A stretch of 64,000 nt of DNA from contig JAGUCH010000001.1 of assembly GCA_019096065.1 (NCBI GenBank), positions 3,348,001 through 3,412,000 on the forward strand. The letters are read 5' to 3'. A program made the position numbers and the translations under genes. The stretch is from Paracyclopina nana (lineage: Eukaryota; Arthropoda; Copepoda; Cyclopoida; Cyclopettidae). The notes under the pieces were generated by a model. It ran no database searches, was not told where the DNA came from, and saw only the letters and a program-made list of their open reading frames with translations. Each line of letters begins with the position of its first letter. Position 1 is the stretch's first letter. This document shows, piece after piece, positions 11,006-22,181 of this stretch.

Positions 11006-13615
11006 CTAATCAAAGTCCTCGATTTCCACGTCACCCTCGGTTGTCAGCTTTCCGGCCAGGTCTGAATTCTGCAACAAAAAGTTCGAGGAAAAGTTTATGC
11101 CCAGAAAGAATGGCATGCAAAACATATTATAGTTTATGTGCATAAGTGCACTTACGGTGCGCAACAACTTTGACTTGTCAGTTCTCTTTGTTCTCTTTGA
11201 TGGTGTTTCGGCGGGTGTGGCAAGGACGCCTATTCCCTTGCGGGAGTCCAGCTTGGGTAGGGTTTCCACCAAGGTTTTCAAGCTGAGCGAGCCGCTCTTT
11301 TTGCTAGGTGTTTCAAAATCAATGCCAGAGTCAGCTTCTGAAATGGAGTGGCTGTAGCAGCTTGACGTTGCTGTTGAACTGATGCTCATCGAGGAGTCAG
11401 GCCTGTGCTTGGCCATTTTCTCGTTCGCCGTAGATGTCGAGATGAACTTGGACAAATTCGGGGTGAACCCAAAGCAGGAGTCCGACTCGGGGATAGGATT
11501 CGGATTTGCTGCTACTACATTAGTCGGTATGTTGGTATCCTGAAATATCAAGTAATGTTACAGCACATTTGAAAGGAAAGGCAATTTTTTGCGAGGTCCT
11601 ACTTTTAGGGTCAATTCGTCAGTGCCGAATAGCTCTTGCTTAACTTCTCGTAAGCGAACTGGATCAAGGCTCTTCCTTCGGTTCAGTAGTCTTGATTGTT
11701 GTGGCGTTTGGGGCTTAACTTTGTCCATTATGATGGGCTGCTGAGCAATTGGTTGCTCTGACACTTCTGGAGCCACTTCCTCGCTTCTGCTTACACTCTT
11801 TGTCAGGGAAATAGATACACTTTCTTCCGCCTTTGATGAATCGTCTTCCATCTCTAGAGGGATGGCCTCATCAATTTCGTCGATGCTATCTGTTTTCATG
11901 GCTTCTTCGTCCCTCGTATCTACGTTGTCATCAATAATGGCCATGGCAGTATCCTCTTTTTCTTCACACTCCTCGCTACTTTCCTGAAATTAAAACAATG
12001 CTTGCAGATTGTCCCGCAATTATCATCCGAGTAAATAAGATTTAAAACTAGTAGCATTTACCCCTTTGGTGCTTTCATCGTCAGACTTTTGACAAATTAG
12101 AGTTTTGATCAGCTCATCATCTTCTATCGGGTTGGATGGTGGCTCATTTTTATTCTCACTTTTCTCATCCCCAAGAGCCTCTGGAACAAATCCTCTCGAG
12201 ATTAGCATTTAACATTTTCATTCCAAGACTCACCCTCCAGCTCTTTAGGAATATCGTTACTGGTAGGTATAACAGTGGGCGAAGGCCCATCAAAGTTGTC
12301 ATCGAAAGGGTTTCTGTCTTTTTTGCACACCATGCGAGGCGCTCGTTGCATCGTGATAACATCGAGGTTTTTGAGGCCAGGGAGAATTCGGAAAATGGTC
12401 GGCCTATACTCAGACTCATATGATATGGGGTTGCCCCTGAGCACCAAATTTTCCAACTTTGGACAGATGAATAGAAAGCTAATCGAGCCATAGTCTTCAA
12501 AAGCATTGCTGCAATGCAAAGAATTACATTGAATTTTGCTCTAATGTGGTGTTCATCTACGTCATTTTTCCTTATCGTGAGGAAACTTATGATTTGAAGA
12601 CTCATTTGTCATTTTTTACTTAGGAACATTACTTCACATTACAACTATTAGGGATTAAAAAAATAAACAGTTAACCAACTCTTAGTTTTTAGCTCAAGCT
12701 CTCAGTACTTAAGTTATTCGCCAGGCGTAAAATATAAGGATTGTCCTTTACTTAATAGATGAACACCATATACAAGTCAATGAATATTAATACTTTTCCA
12801 AGTCCAAAGTGTTTATCCTCCTGAGCTCAGTTATCGGGTACACATCTGATATTTGGTTGTCTGCTGCGCACAAGTTGACAATATTTGGGACATAATTGAT
12901 TCCGTCCAAGTCTTCCAGGCCACAAAAGCAGACTGACAATGTCTTCAGGCTGAGTAATTCATCACCCAAGACCCTAAAAAGCTAGACTTGCATACGTGCT
13001 TACACTGCTCCTCTTTTCATGGTACCTCAAACTCTGTATCCTTGAGTTGTCTAGCCTCAAAGTATTCAGGCCTGGGGTACAGTAGGACAGCACAGAAAGG
13101 TTGTCTGACGAGTTCAAAGAGGCCACAGACACCGTCAAGCTGGTGAGCCTGTCCAAGGAAGGCCGACCGCTAATCATGCACTTTATGTAAGATTAAGAAA
13201 AATCGATCAAACCATTATCAGGCATTTAGCATAATAATTATCTCCCCCATAATTATCTAGTACTTACAAGAGTAGTGTAACTGAGATCTGAGCAATTTAT
13301 CGTGCCATCTAAGTTGTAATCTAGCCTTTGATTTGTGACTGTAGAGACCACAGTGTTGGAAAATCTTCTCACTCGGTTATCAGTAGGCAGTTCCCTGTTG
13401 AGGAAATCCTCGAATTCACTTTCAAAGTCAAGCCGGCTTCCGGAGAGTGCAGCTTTGCTAGTGCTCTCATCTTGGTTAGTAAGTGAGGCATCAGAGTGCC
13501 CACCAATCGGCATTGCCACTTCCATTACGAAACCGGTTAAACCTTGGCCTGAGAGAGCATATTGCCTTTCAGCAGAAAACGAACTGGTGGTTTCTGCACG
13601 AGACACCAAGTCCAT
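11006..13615 (-). CDS. Lrrc56: LRRC56-like leucine-rich-repeat protein
   Basis: Minus-strand exons 13615-13268, 13180-13026, 12973-12794, 12508-12234, 12180-12062, 11983-11603, 11539-11156 and 11068-11006 give 634 residues in one frame. The middle carries leucine-rich repeats (LRLDNSRIQSLR, LSVCFCGLEDLDGI, LCAADNQISDVYPI) and the cap-like LVLRGNPISYESEYR and ILPGLKNLDVI. This order and wording match LRRC56/ODA8, which works with intraflagellar transport in assembling outer dynein arms of motile cilia. The C-terminal half is acidic, Ser/Thr-rich and probably disordered. The longest intron is 285 bases, the rest 52-87. If right, the organism keeps motile axonemes. Confidence is high for the LRR protein, a little lower for the orthology. 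Confidence 0.85.
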
Positions 13616-14292
13616 AGAAAAGGTTGAAGCGACAGATAAAGAAAATAAAGTAAAATTAAAATATTTTTTAACAATGAAACATCAGTGGGTATTTTTGAAA
13701 ATCTGTTAGAAAAGACCAATGAATGAATTAAGGATCATGTCTTTGATTAGTAATAGAGATTTTGGACGTCTAGTTGCGGCCTGTTTAGCCAAGAAGTCAT
13801 GGCAACAAAGCAACTCTGGTCCTCTTCTTAGGAGCATTCTGCATTATGGAACCATATCGATAAAGCTTTTATTTTATCCGCTAGAGTACAGCAAACTAAT
13901 ACTTACTCAAGGGTAGCTGATCCGAGCTGGCAAACTTAAGGTATATTTATTCCAAATAGGGGACATTTTTGCCCAAACTTATGGAAACTGTTCACGAGTA
14001 ATAAGTTGTCAAAAGAAATTCTAAAAAATATCTACATACATTAAACTTTAAGAAAAAAGCTGAAGTAGTACATTGACGCTAAAAGTACTTTTATTTTTTT
14101 GGCTCGGGACCATTCGAACTGTGGTTGAAGCTACTGCAGAAAAACTTTGTTTACATTTTATAACTTTGGCATTTATGGCTACAAATTGATTGCTTTTGAT
14201 CGAAAAGATCTTGAGATCTTGAGATTTTCGTGCCAGGGTCAAATTGAGGAGGACCGGTGGAAATTTGCAAAGCCCTCAAGAGTAGACAAACC
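13616..14292. other. Intergenic between divergent LRRC56 and myotrophin
   Basis: Head-to-head promoter region of two genes. AT-rich; a short repeat of the CTTGAGAT motif at 14210-14222. No supported gene. Confidence 0.5.
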
Positions 14293-14855
14293 ATGGCAAG
14301 TGACAAAGATCTAGCTTGGGCTTTGAAAAATGGTGACCTGGACAAAGTGATCGAGCTGATCGAGGCCAATGTAAGACTTCACTTAAGGTGTAAACTTACT
14401 CTTCAAAATCATTTCAAATTAATTCCAGAAAGATCTAGTGTCCACACCTATTGATGGGAGGACCCCGATGCATTTGGCAGCAGATTACGGCCAACTTGAA
14501 GTACTCAGCTATTTGGCCTCACAAGGCGCAGACATCAATGCCAAAGACAAGCACGGTATCTCTGTCATCCTAGCCGCCATTTGGGAAGGCCACTCCAAAT
14601 GTGTTCAATTTCTCCTTGAGAAGGTATTTCGCGTAGTTGACATATCTAACAGATGGCGCTTTAAAAAAAGGAATCCAAAAGATGGCATTTTTATAAATGG
14701 GAGCTCGCCACCTAGCGGCTGAATTGCGCATGATAGTGCCGTACGTGATGCGGGTTTTTTCGTCTTAGGGATGTGCCAAAGATGGAACTGCACCTGACGG
14801 CAGAAGCTATGTAGAGGCTGCTGAATCCGAGGAAATCCGAAATTTGCTCAAGTGA
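14293..14855 (+). CDS. Mtpn: Myotrophin (ankyrin-repeat protein)
   Basis: Exons 14293-14370, 14429-14623 and 14769-14855 give 119 residues, essentially the vertebrate length of 118. Myotrophin (V-1) is a soluble protein that binds capping protein and stops it capping actin barbed ends. Ankyrin signatures are visible: DLAWALKNGDLDKVIELIE, DGRTPMHLAADYGQLEVL and GADINAKDKHGISVILAA, ending YVEAAESEEIRNLLK. The start ATG (14293) is the first in frame and matches the family. An AATAAA at about 14955 lies 100 bases after the stop. Introns are 58 and 145 bases. Confidence 0.97.
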
Positions 14856-15112
14856 GCAAAGCTAATTCTACGCCTTCCATGTGATTTGAGTGATTCAACC
14901 ATTTACACCACGTATTAATAATATCAACTGTATCTTCGATGAACTGCAATTGTGTAAATAAAATCAAAAGCTACTCGGTTGTTGAGCAGCTCTACTTAAT
15001 ATGAAAAAAAGTCGACAAGTGTCTTATACGGAAAAATGAGCTGTACAAGTGTTTTGATTGAATTATCTCATTGTTGCTCTTGATAACAACTAGAAGACAA
15101 AAAGGCAACAAA

Positions 15113-15468
15113 ATGGCAGGAGAAGAAGATAAACTAATTCAGAAACAGTTTGACCCTCCTGTTCGAGAGCTGATTGGAGGTAATTTGAAAATTGGAATTA
15201 CAATTGACTTAAATCTTAAATTCATTTCATAGAGCTTGACTTTACAATTTTCACTATGCTTTGTGGACTGGGGTTTTGGATTTTTGGCCTATCGTGGTTC
15301 CATTACGGGGATATTTCAAACGTTGTTTTGTCAGTTTTTCTCTTCATGTTGGGCCTAACATTAAATAGTATATCTGTGGCAACAGGAGTGAGCCATTACA
15401 AGGAGTGGCTTGGATCTCAAAAAAGTGCCATCAAATACGGATACTATCAGTCCATGCACCTTCATTGA
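15113..15468 (+). CDS. Small membrane protein, two predicted TM helices (100 aa)
   Basis: Exons 15113-15179 and 15233-15468 give exactly 100 residues. The N-terminus (MAGEEDKLIQKQFDPPVREL) is charged; two hydrophobic helices follow (FTMLCGLGFWIFGLSWF and VVLSVFLFMLGLTLNSISV), with a polar C-terminus ending YQSMHLH. No signal peptide. I do not recognise the family; its size and topology resemble small TMEM-type proteins. It lies between myotrophin and the patched-domain gene on the same strand, each with its own spacing. Confidence 0.75.
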
Positions 15469-15893
15469 GAGCCATGATGATTACCTAATATCATTTGCAC
15501 ATTGATCATTAATGAAAGATTAGCCCCGATTTGCATAATTATCTTGTAATTAAACGAGCAATTGGCTGTGGATCGATACTGTAACTTATGCAACAAAAGT
15601 CGTTTTGTAATATTTTGAAAGTAATCTAGAGTCTGGCTATGAAGGCTGATACACCTATACGTATCAATGGAGTGAATTCATGGTATCAGTAGGAGCTTCC
15701 CTTAATAGAAAACACGTACACCTAAACCGTTTTCCTTGTGATAATTATGTAACTCTTTGGCCAGGTCTACAAAGGCCATATGAACCGAAACCAGCATACA
15801 TGGCCAGGCGTCATGGCAACGCATACGCTTTCCTAAGTCGATAGGCCTTTTGCGGCCTTCTTTCACGTAGCGCTTTAGTAAGCTGCTAGAATC
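15469..15893. other. Intergenic, no gene seen
   Basis: 3' UTR of the small membrane protein and promoter region of the patched-domain gene. An ATTAAA-like signal lies at about 15548. Confidence 0.5.
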
Positions 15894-18800
15894 ATGACGG
15901 GAATATCAGAGCCGAAATGCTACTCCATGTGCTGCCAAAAAGTGCAAAATGCAATCTTTGGAACTATGGAAGGATTCTTCGAGAGGTTTGGGAAATTTGT
16001 GGCAAAATATCCCTCTATCACCATAATTGCCAGCTTTATATTTGCTGGCTTGTGTATGGTGGGCTTTTTGAACTTCTCTGAAGAAACAGAGCAGAATGAG
16101 CTTTGGATTCCTAATGACTCGGATACTTATGAGAACTCGAATTGGTTGAGGAGAAAGTTTCCTAGCAACACAAGGTTCCAGCAATTTGTGATATACACAG
16201 AGGGAAACGAAAACATAGTCACCAAACAAAACTTGATGCTTCTGTTTGAAATATCTCAGAACATATCTAAGCTAAGGTGAGCTTTTAAAGCTGGTATTAT
16301 CTTTAGCATAAAAAAATAAAAATGAAATATTTACAGTGCTCAATTTGGTGATGAAACAATAGACCGGTCGACAATTTGTCAACCAGTTCCCAATGCACCA
16401 ACAGAATGCCTTGAAGTTTCCATTCTGAGCTATTGGTACAAAAGCAAATCATCAGAAATCGGAAATGAAATTGACAAAACATCAGACGTACTGGCTACCA
16501 TCAACCTGAAAAAGAAACTACCGTCTTTACCTGACATTGACTCAGTTTTGGGTGGCATACAGGCATCAATTGACGATGATGGCAACTCTGTGGTGAAAAG
16601 TGGAACTGCATTCAAAGTGGGCTTGATCAATCGACTATTTGAGAATTACACTTCAAAAGCCCATGAAGCCTGGGAGCAAGAATTCCTATATTACATCAAC
16701 AATCTCACGGTGAGTTTTAGCCAAGTCAAAAGCATCTGAAAAGATTATGCATGAAACCTTGATTTTTAGCTACCTGGGCCTTTAAATATTCGACCATTTG
16801 CGACCCGAAGCTTTTCCGACATTGTTGGCAAGACAATTGGCGGAGATGCACAATTACTTTCAGTTGGTTTCTTGGTGGTGTTCATTTACATCGCTGTAGT
16901 TCTTGGCAGGTAAGTTACTTAGTAACTTACGAATTTCATATAACTCATACCAATTGTAGATTCAATTCAGTGGAGCATCGAGTATTGTTGGCATTAATTG
17001 GGATCTTGTCTATAGGCCTTGGAATTGGCACAAGCTATGGATTGTCGAGCGTAAGTATTTTTAGAAGTTATGCATTCAGCTCTATCATTAATTCATATAG
17101 GCTTTTGGCATGCCATACACGCCGCTACATTCGATCCTGCCCTTTCTGCTACTGGGAATTGGAATTGACGACATGTTTGTTATAGTCCAGAGCTTTGAAA
17201 ATGTCAAAGTAAGTTTCACTAGTGATAAGTCTTGATAACTTTTCAGCATTTATCTCCTTTTTCAGTCAGATGAAGAGCTTTCTTTGGCGCTTGTGCCAAG
17301 ATTTGGAATCACTCTTCGCCGAGCTGGCGTGGCCATTACAATCACATCAGTCACAGATTTGCTGGCGTTTGGCATTAGCGCAACAACGGTTTTACCCGCA
17401 CTGAAGTCGTTCTGTGTTTATGCTGCTCTCGGCATATTTTTCGTCTTCATTTACATGGCCAGCTTTTTCGTGGCTTTTTTTGTGCTTGACCAACGCCGAG
17501 TGGAGGGTCGATTTGATGCTTGCTGCTGTTGCTATAGGCACAAAGATTGGGAGCCCTCCGATTGCAGCAAGAGATCCATTTTGCAGATGATCTTTATAAA
17601 ATATTCTGAACTTGTGGTCAAGCTCCCCTTTAAGATCTGCATAATGATTCTCACAATTGCATTTGTCTCCGTTGGAGGCTATGGACTGTCATTGCTCAAG
17701 ACCGATTTCAAAATTGAATGGTTCTTAGACGAAGGAACTTATTTGAGAGACTTTTTCGACCTCACTTCAGAGAGATTCCCTAGCTCTGGCATCAGCGGCA
17801 CAATATGGGTATCTGAGTACCCAAACATTCATACCAAAATCAAGACATTGGACGAATTGGTCAAGGAGTACGTATTTCATTTTTGATGTAGTTCATTTTC
17901 ACGTTATTGTATTATAGCGTATCATCTCTGAACTCATTGTCGGATAAAGGGGTCACGTCCTTTTTGCCCTCTTTCTTCAAATTTGTGGGAAACCAAACTG
18001 CCACAGACTACCCGAATGGAAATACTGCCAGCGACATGACGAAGGACAAGTTCAATGAACTGCTCTTCGACTTTTATTGCGATCCAAACAATAAAGTGGC
18101 AAGTGGAGGGAGCCTCAAGTTTAAACCAGCGCCTAACTGTGGCCAAAGCACGAACAAGTCTCTTATGCTTGACGCCATGGCTTTTGGGTACACGCATAGA
18201 ACCTTTGAAAATTCTCTGGACACAATTGATGCAATGAATGATGTCAAAGATCGAGTTGCCCTTTATCGTGCCAAGTTGGGCCCTGAAGGGAGGGTATTTG
18301 CCCACTCTGAGCAATATTCCAATTACGTTACCATGGAAATCATCACGTCAGAGCTGGGCAGAAACGTTCTTTTGGCGCTCATCTGCATATTTTTCGTGAC
18401 ATTGCTTCTCCTTACGGATGTGATATCTTGCTTGATGGTTTTGGTGAGCGTTTTCTTCACTCTTGTTGACGTCGGAGGTTTCATGCATTTTTGGGGCCTA
18501 ACCATAGACACGTCATCTGCTCTGCTCCTCACGGTAATTTTTTATATGGACTTTATTTGCTCACTGATTGCTCATTTTGCTGTATTAAGGTTGCCATGGG
18601 GTTGGCTGTGGACTATGGGGCACACATCGCTCACTATTTCCTAACTGCTGAAAATGGTGACAGAAACGAGCGCATTCAAGAGACTTTGAAAAATATTGGT
18701 CCTGCAGTTTGGCATGGTGGATTCTCCACATTTTTAGCTTTCATTCTACTCATGACCTCAAAGTATAACAAATGCCGCTTGATTCACATATGAAAGGAGT

Positions 18801-19021
18801 TTTGAGATTTTCTCCATTTCAGGTCTTATGTATTCAAGACATTTTTCAAGATATTCTTTCTCGTGGTCGCATTTGGCCTTTTTCATGGCCTAGTTTTTCT
18901 ACCTGTGATGCTCAGCCTTATTGGGCCGAAGCCCCATACATCCGGACACGATCAAGAGCTATCAAAGTCATCGAATAAAATTGTGCCAAAATCGGCAGCG
19001 TGGACCACCGAAAAAAGTTAA
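15894..19021 (+). CDS. Patched-domain (PTCHD3-like) RND-type membrane protein
   Basis: Nine exons (15894-16276, 16337-16709, 16770-16909, 16960-17050, 17101-17208, 17266-17867, 17918-18533, 18590-18762, 18823-19021) give 894 residues in one frame. It has the two-fold patched/RND plan: TM1, a large extracellular loop, a sterol-sensing-like bundle with GIGIDDMFV, a second loop and a second bundle with GLAVDYGAHIAH. These acidic residues in TM4 and TM10 are the proton or cation relay of the family. Size and lack of Hedgehog-binding features fit the patched-domain-containing group (PTCHD3/ptr of invertebrates) rather than Patched or NPC1. Likely plasma membrane. The stop codon TAA at 19019 overlaps an AATAAA (19020-19025), so the 3' UTR is very short. 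Confidence 0.93.
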
Positions 19022-19025
19022 TAAA
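19020..19025 (+). terminator. AATAAA overlapping the stop codon of the patched-domain gene
   Basis: AATAAA begins on the second base of the TAA stop. A minus-strand AATAAA for the convergent MGST3 gene sits at 19051-19056, so the two 3' ends abut or overlap. Confidence 0.6.
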
Positions 19026-19090
19026 CAAAGATAGCACAAAAACTCGAGGTTTTATTATGCTTTTTTCAAAAATACATGCGGCCTCTAATT

Positions 19091-19561
19091 TTACCAGTAT
19101 TTGAGGAGGCCAGCTGCTGACGAGACTGAGCAACCGAACAGGGTGACCAAAGAGAGCATACTCATGATAGCCCCAGGCATTCTTTTCTTAGGAGCGCCTG
19201 TGTAGTAGCCGTACGAGTACAAGACCCTGGCGAATAGGTAAGTAGCTCCGGCTCCAGCTGCCACCAAGGGGTGTCTGAGGCCACCAGTCAAGAGGAGGGC
19301 CAAGTAAAAGGGAATGCCTTCCAAAGTATTTTGATGAGCACGTTGGTAGCAGTTGAATTCGGGATGCTTATCCGACCACATTTGAGGGTACTGAAAATAA
19401 CTGCTTGCTGAGGCAATACTTTAGTAATATTTGGTAATAATCACCTCAATGCCTAGTTTCTTCCTCAAGCCACCGATCTTGAACATCTGCCAGAAGTTGA
19501 CGAGGAAGGTGCCTGATGCGGCGAGGATGACATATCCGTATTCGGGTGCTACGTTGATCAT
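19091..19561 (-). CDS. Mgst3: Microsomal glutathione S-transferase 3
   Basis: Minus-strand exons 19561-19445 and 19390-19091 give 138 residues, near the usual ~150. A four-helix MAPEG membrane enzyme of the ER that conjugates glutathione or reduces lipid peroxides. Signature blocks are FNCYQRAHQNTLE and RVLYSYGYYTGAPKKR, both typical of MGST3. The start MINVAPEYGYVI matches the family N-terminus; a longer in-frame extension upstream is not needed. The gene is convergent with the patched-domain gene, the stop codons being 69 bases apart. Confidence 0.95.
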
Positions 19562-20081
19562 TGTTCTCTGTTGCGTATCTGATGATTTCCAACTGCAAAG
19601 TACGATAGTACGAGTTCTAGCAAAGCGAGGGCGATTCCGTAAGATAGCAGCAGCCTGCAGCACAGTTGGGCCGGCTCAATTACCTGTTGTTCCAGAACTT
19701 GCTGCTTCTGCTACGCTACGAAGGTTATCCAGTAGACATATCCCATGAACCCTCAAACATGATGACATAATGAATATATATACACATCTTAGGCAGGATT
19801 TGCATCGCGGATTATCAAATATTTACTGTCAAGTGAAAATTGATAATGCAGGCAAAGTGTTTATTACTTTCACAGTACCTCGCACATGATTCTGAGAAGC
19901 TTGCATCTTTTTTTATGCATCAGCTAAGCATTTTTTTCACTTTCATTCTTGTTTAAGGCACTTCGCTAATTGAATAGTTTAAGTTTAGGCACATAAAAGT
20001 AGACCATTTGATGGAAGGTATAACGAGACTCATAAGTGAGAGACATGATCAAATAGGGGGAGATATTAATTGGATTCGGTT
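19562..20081. other. Intergenic, no gene seen
   Basis: Promoter side of MGST3 and 3' side of the MBD gene. AT-rich, no supported coding frame. Confidence 0.5.
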
Positions 20082-20993
20082 TCAAGGAGAAAAATTAATT
20101 TCATAATCATCATCGTCACAAAATCTTTCCTCCTTGATATCATCACTCTTTATTGTGATTGGCTCCACTTTGCATCCCTCCTCAGCAAAATTGACTTCAG
20201 AGGAAGCTACTGTATCATGGACCTGACTATCTCTTTTGGCTTCGTCCGTGACAACGACGTCCTCTTTAATGGGCCTTTGGTTGGCATTGTCATCGCGGTT
20301 CTTCTGACACTCATAGCTGGCAGCCTCGGAGGTAATATCATCTTGATGGCTATTGCCTTTCCCATCTTCGCACGGGGTTTGATTCAAAAGCTTGAAGTAG
20401 AAATCAGTGATTTCTTTCCTCGACAGCTGCGTTTGAATTTTTAGCCTGTCTAAGTCATATGTTTGGGGCAGGATCATTCTACGGGCAAAGTAGCGAGTCA
20501 AAGTCTCGTAAGGGTCTGGGCACAAACATTCTTGGCAAATGTTAGATCCATCTTGTTGTTCTTCAAACTTTTCAGAAGCACTGGCAACAGTTGAACATCG
20601 TTTACACCTCTTCAGCGAATTCTTGCTCATTTTAATGCACACTTTGACCTCCTTGTTTCTTTTTTCAAGGAGTTTAGGCCAGTAGGCACCTTTAGACTCG
20701 ACAAACTTGATGAATTCCTTCAGTCTGCGAGGTTGAGCCTTTGGTGGGGGGATTCCAATAAGGTCATAAGGCTTTTCAAAGTTCACCGTATGCGGGTCGA
20801 TCGAATCGAAGTAATTGTATTGAGCAATGTGTTCGCATAGCTCAGTTGTGGCTCTCAATTTCTTCCCTTCAGGTGTGATTATGTATAAATCATGGGCTCC
20901 ATGAGACTTGCCACTCTGCCTGAACCGAACGATTTTTCTCCATCCCCCTGCCAACTTGATTGTCTTTTCCTGAATGCAACCAAAGCTATCCAT
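20082..20993 (-). CDS. Intronless MBD-domain protein with CxxC pairs and a homeodomain-like C-terminal helix region
   Basis: A single exon of 303 residues starting at the ATG at 20993. Residues about 15-75 form a methyl-CpG-binding-domain-like fold: GGWRKIVRFRQSGKSHGAHD, then LYIITPEGKKLRATTELCEH. Further on are two cysteine pairs (CKRC and CQECLC) that could hold one zinc ion. Around residues 195-240 the stretch LTRYFARRMILPQTYDLDRL followed by LSRKEITDFYFKLLNQ resembles homeodomain helices with F-Y-F in place of the W-F core. The C-terminus is acidic. It is probably a nuclear DNA-binding protein. A complete CRE palindrome lies 168 bases upstream of the start. I know of no named family with this order; the MBD call is fairly firm, the homeodomain likeness tentative. 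Confidence 0.72.
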   Translation of the reverse strand: MDSFGCIQEKTIKLAGGWRKIVRFRQSGKSHGAHDLYIITPEGKKLRATTELCEHIAQYNYFDSIDPHTVNFEKPYDLIGIPPPKAQPRRLKEFIKFVESKGAYWPKLLEKRNKEVKVCIKMSKNSLKRCKRCSTVASASEKFEEQQDGSNICQECLCPDPYETLTRYFARRMILPQTYDLDRLKIQTQLSRKEITDFYFKLLNQTPCEDGKGNSHQDDITSEAASYECQKNRDDNANQRPIKEDVVVTDEAKRDSQVHDTVASSEVNFAEEGCKVEPITIKSDDIKEERFCDDDDYEINFSP

Positions 20994-22181
20994 GCCTGAA
21001 AAAATAATTATTAATAATAATTTTTCTAGTTTAATCAGTAAACACAGCAAGTAGGAAATGTCAGTAGATCAAGGCCCACATGTGCCTAAAGATCAAGACA
21101 AGCGTCGTTGTCTTCGGATTGGTGACGCTTTAACGCAGTCTATAGCAACGATATATCCTGTGACGTCACTCTTTGCTCTTTGACTTGGCATGACGGACTC
21201 AAAACTTAGCCTACCTCTCAAACGTCGTGGGTTTCTCAAATTTGTCTCGAGCAACAATTTCTAGTGAGAGCTCAAAGAAAATTGCAAAATGAAAAGTAGG
21301 CCAATATATGCAAGCGACCTTGTCTGACTCCTAGCTTTAAACCGAGCCAGCTAAAGCAAAGCTGTGACCTTGCCAATTCGGGCTTTTGAAATGAAAACTT
21401 TACCAGTTGCAGGGCAGTTTCCCCGCTTACAAAAATTGTTCCCAATAAAAAAGCTCTCCTTGGTGTTTATGGAAAGCTTCAAGGTTAGCTTCAAGGTCTC
21501 GCACGAAATGAGCAAAAACCCTTTGGCGTACAAAAAAGGGACCCAGCAGAAATGACGTCCGAGGAAATTTGTGTGAAGTTTTTTAGCTCCGCGCCCAATA
21601 ATTCACAAGAAATACGGGCTGCCTAAGAGAAAAACTTGGCAACAATTTCAACTTGTGAAAGCTTATACTTTTTCAGTTGAGTTATCTGATGAGGTGAAGA
21701 ACTACTCGCTCTCTCACAGCCTTACATTTGATGCAGCAGCAGAGAATCAAAGCAAGAAAATCATAAATTGATGAACACACCGCATTGCGAAATTTGCCTA
21801 ATCGAGCTACTGCTGACAGGTTAGTAAAAAGGCAACGTTGTCGTAGAGAATAATTAGCTGCAGTGCAGGTAGTTGTAAACATAATGACCAGGCTGAAAAA
21901 GCCAGCTTCATTTTTGGAGTTTTACATGCAAATTTTTACCCTGACTAAGTTGTGCCATTTTCAAGGCATCAGCTACAAAAGTTAGCGTAGAAATCAAGGA
22001 GAAGATCAGTTATCTAAGAAATCTTCCACGTTTACATTGAAAAATATACAAATCTAGGAGAAGAGCAATCAACGAAATCTCCACGTTTACGTTAATTACG
22101 AGGCTAACAGAAAAACATTTTTCAGCTCAAGTTACGATAAGAATTGGCGCCAATTATGGTTCTGCAAAGATTCAGCTCAAA
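20994..22181. other. Head-to-head intergenic region of MBD gene and SBK-type kinase
   Basis: 1.2 kb with a CRE palindrome at 21161, no supported coding frame, and AT-rich segments. Probably carries promoters of both genes. Confidence 0.5.
21161..21168. promoter_or_regulatory. CRE palindrome TGACGTCA
   Basis: Perfect 8-base CREB/ATF site 168 bases upstream of the MBD-protein start codon. A chance match is possible; the position in a divergent promoter supports function. Confidence 0.4.
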
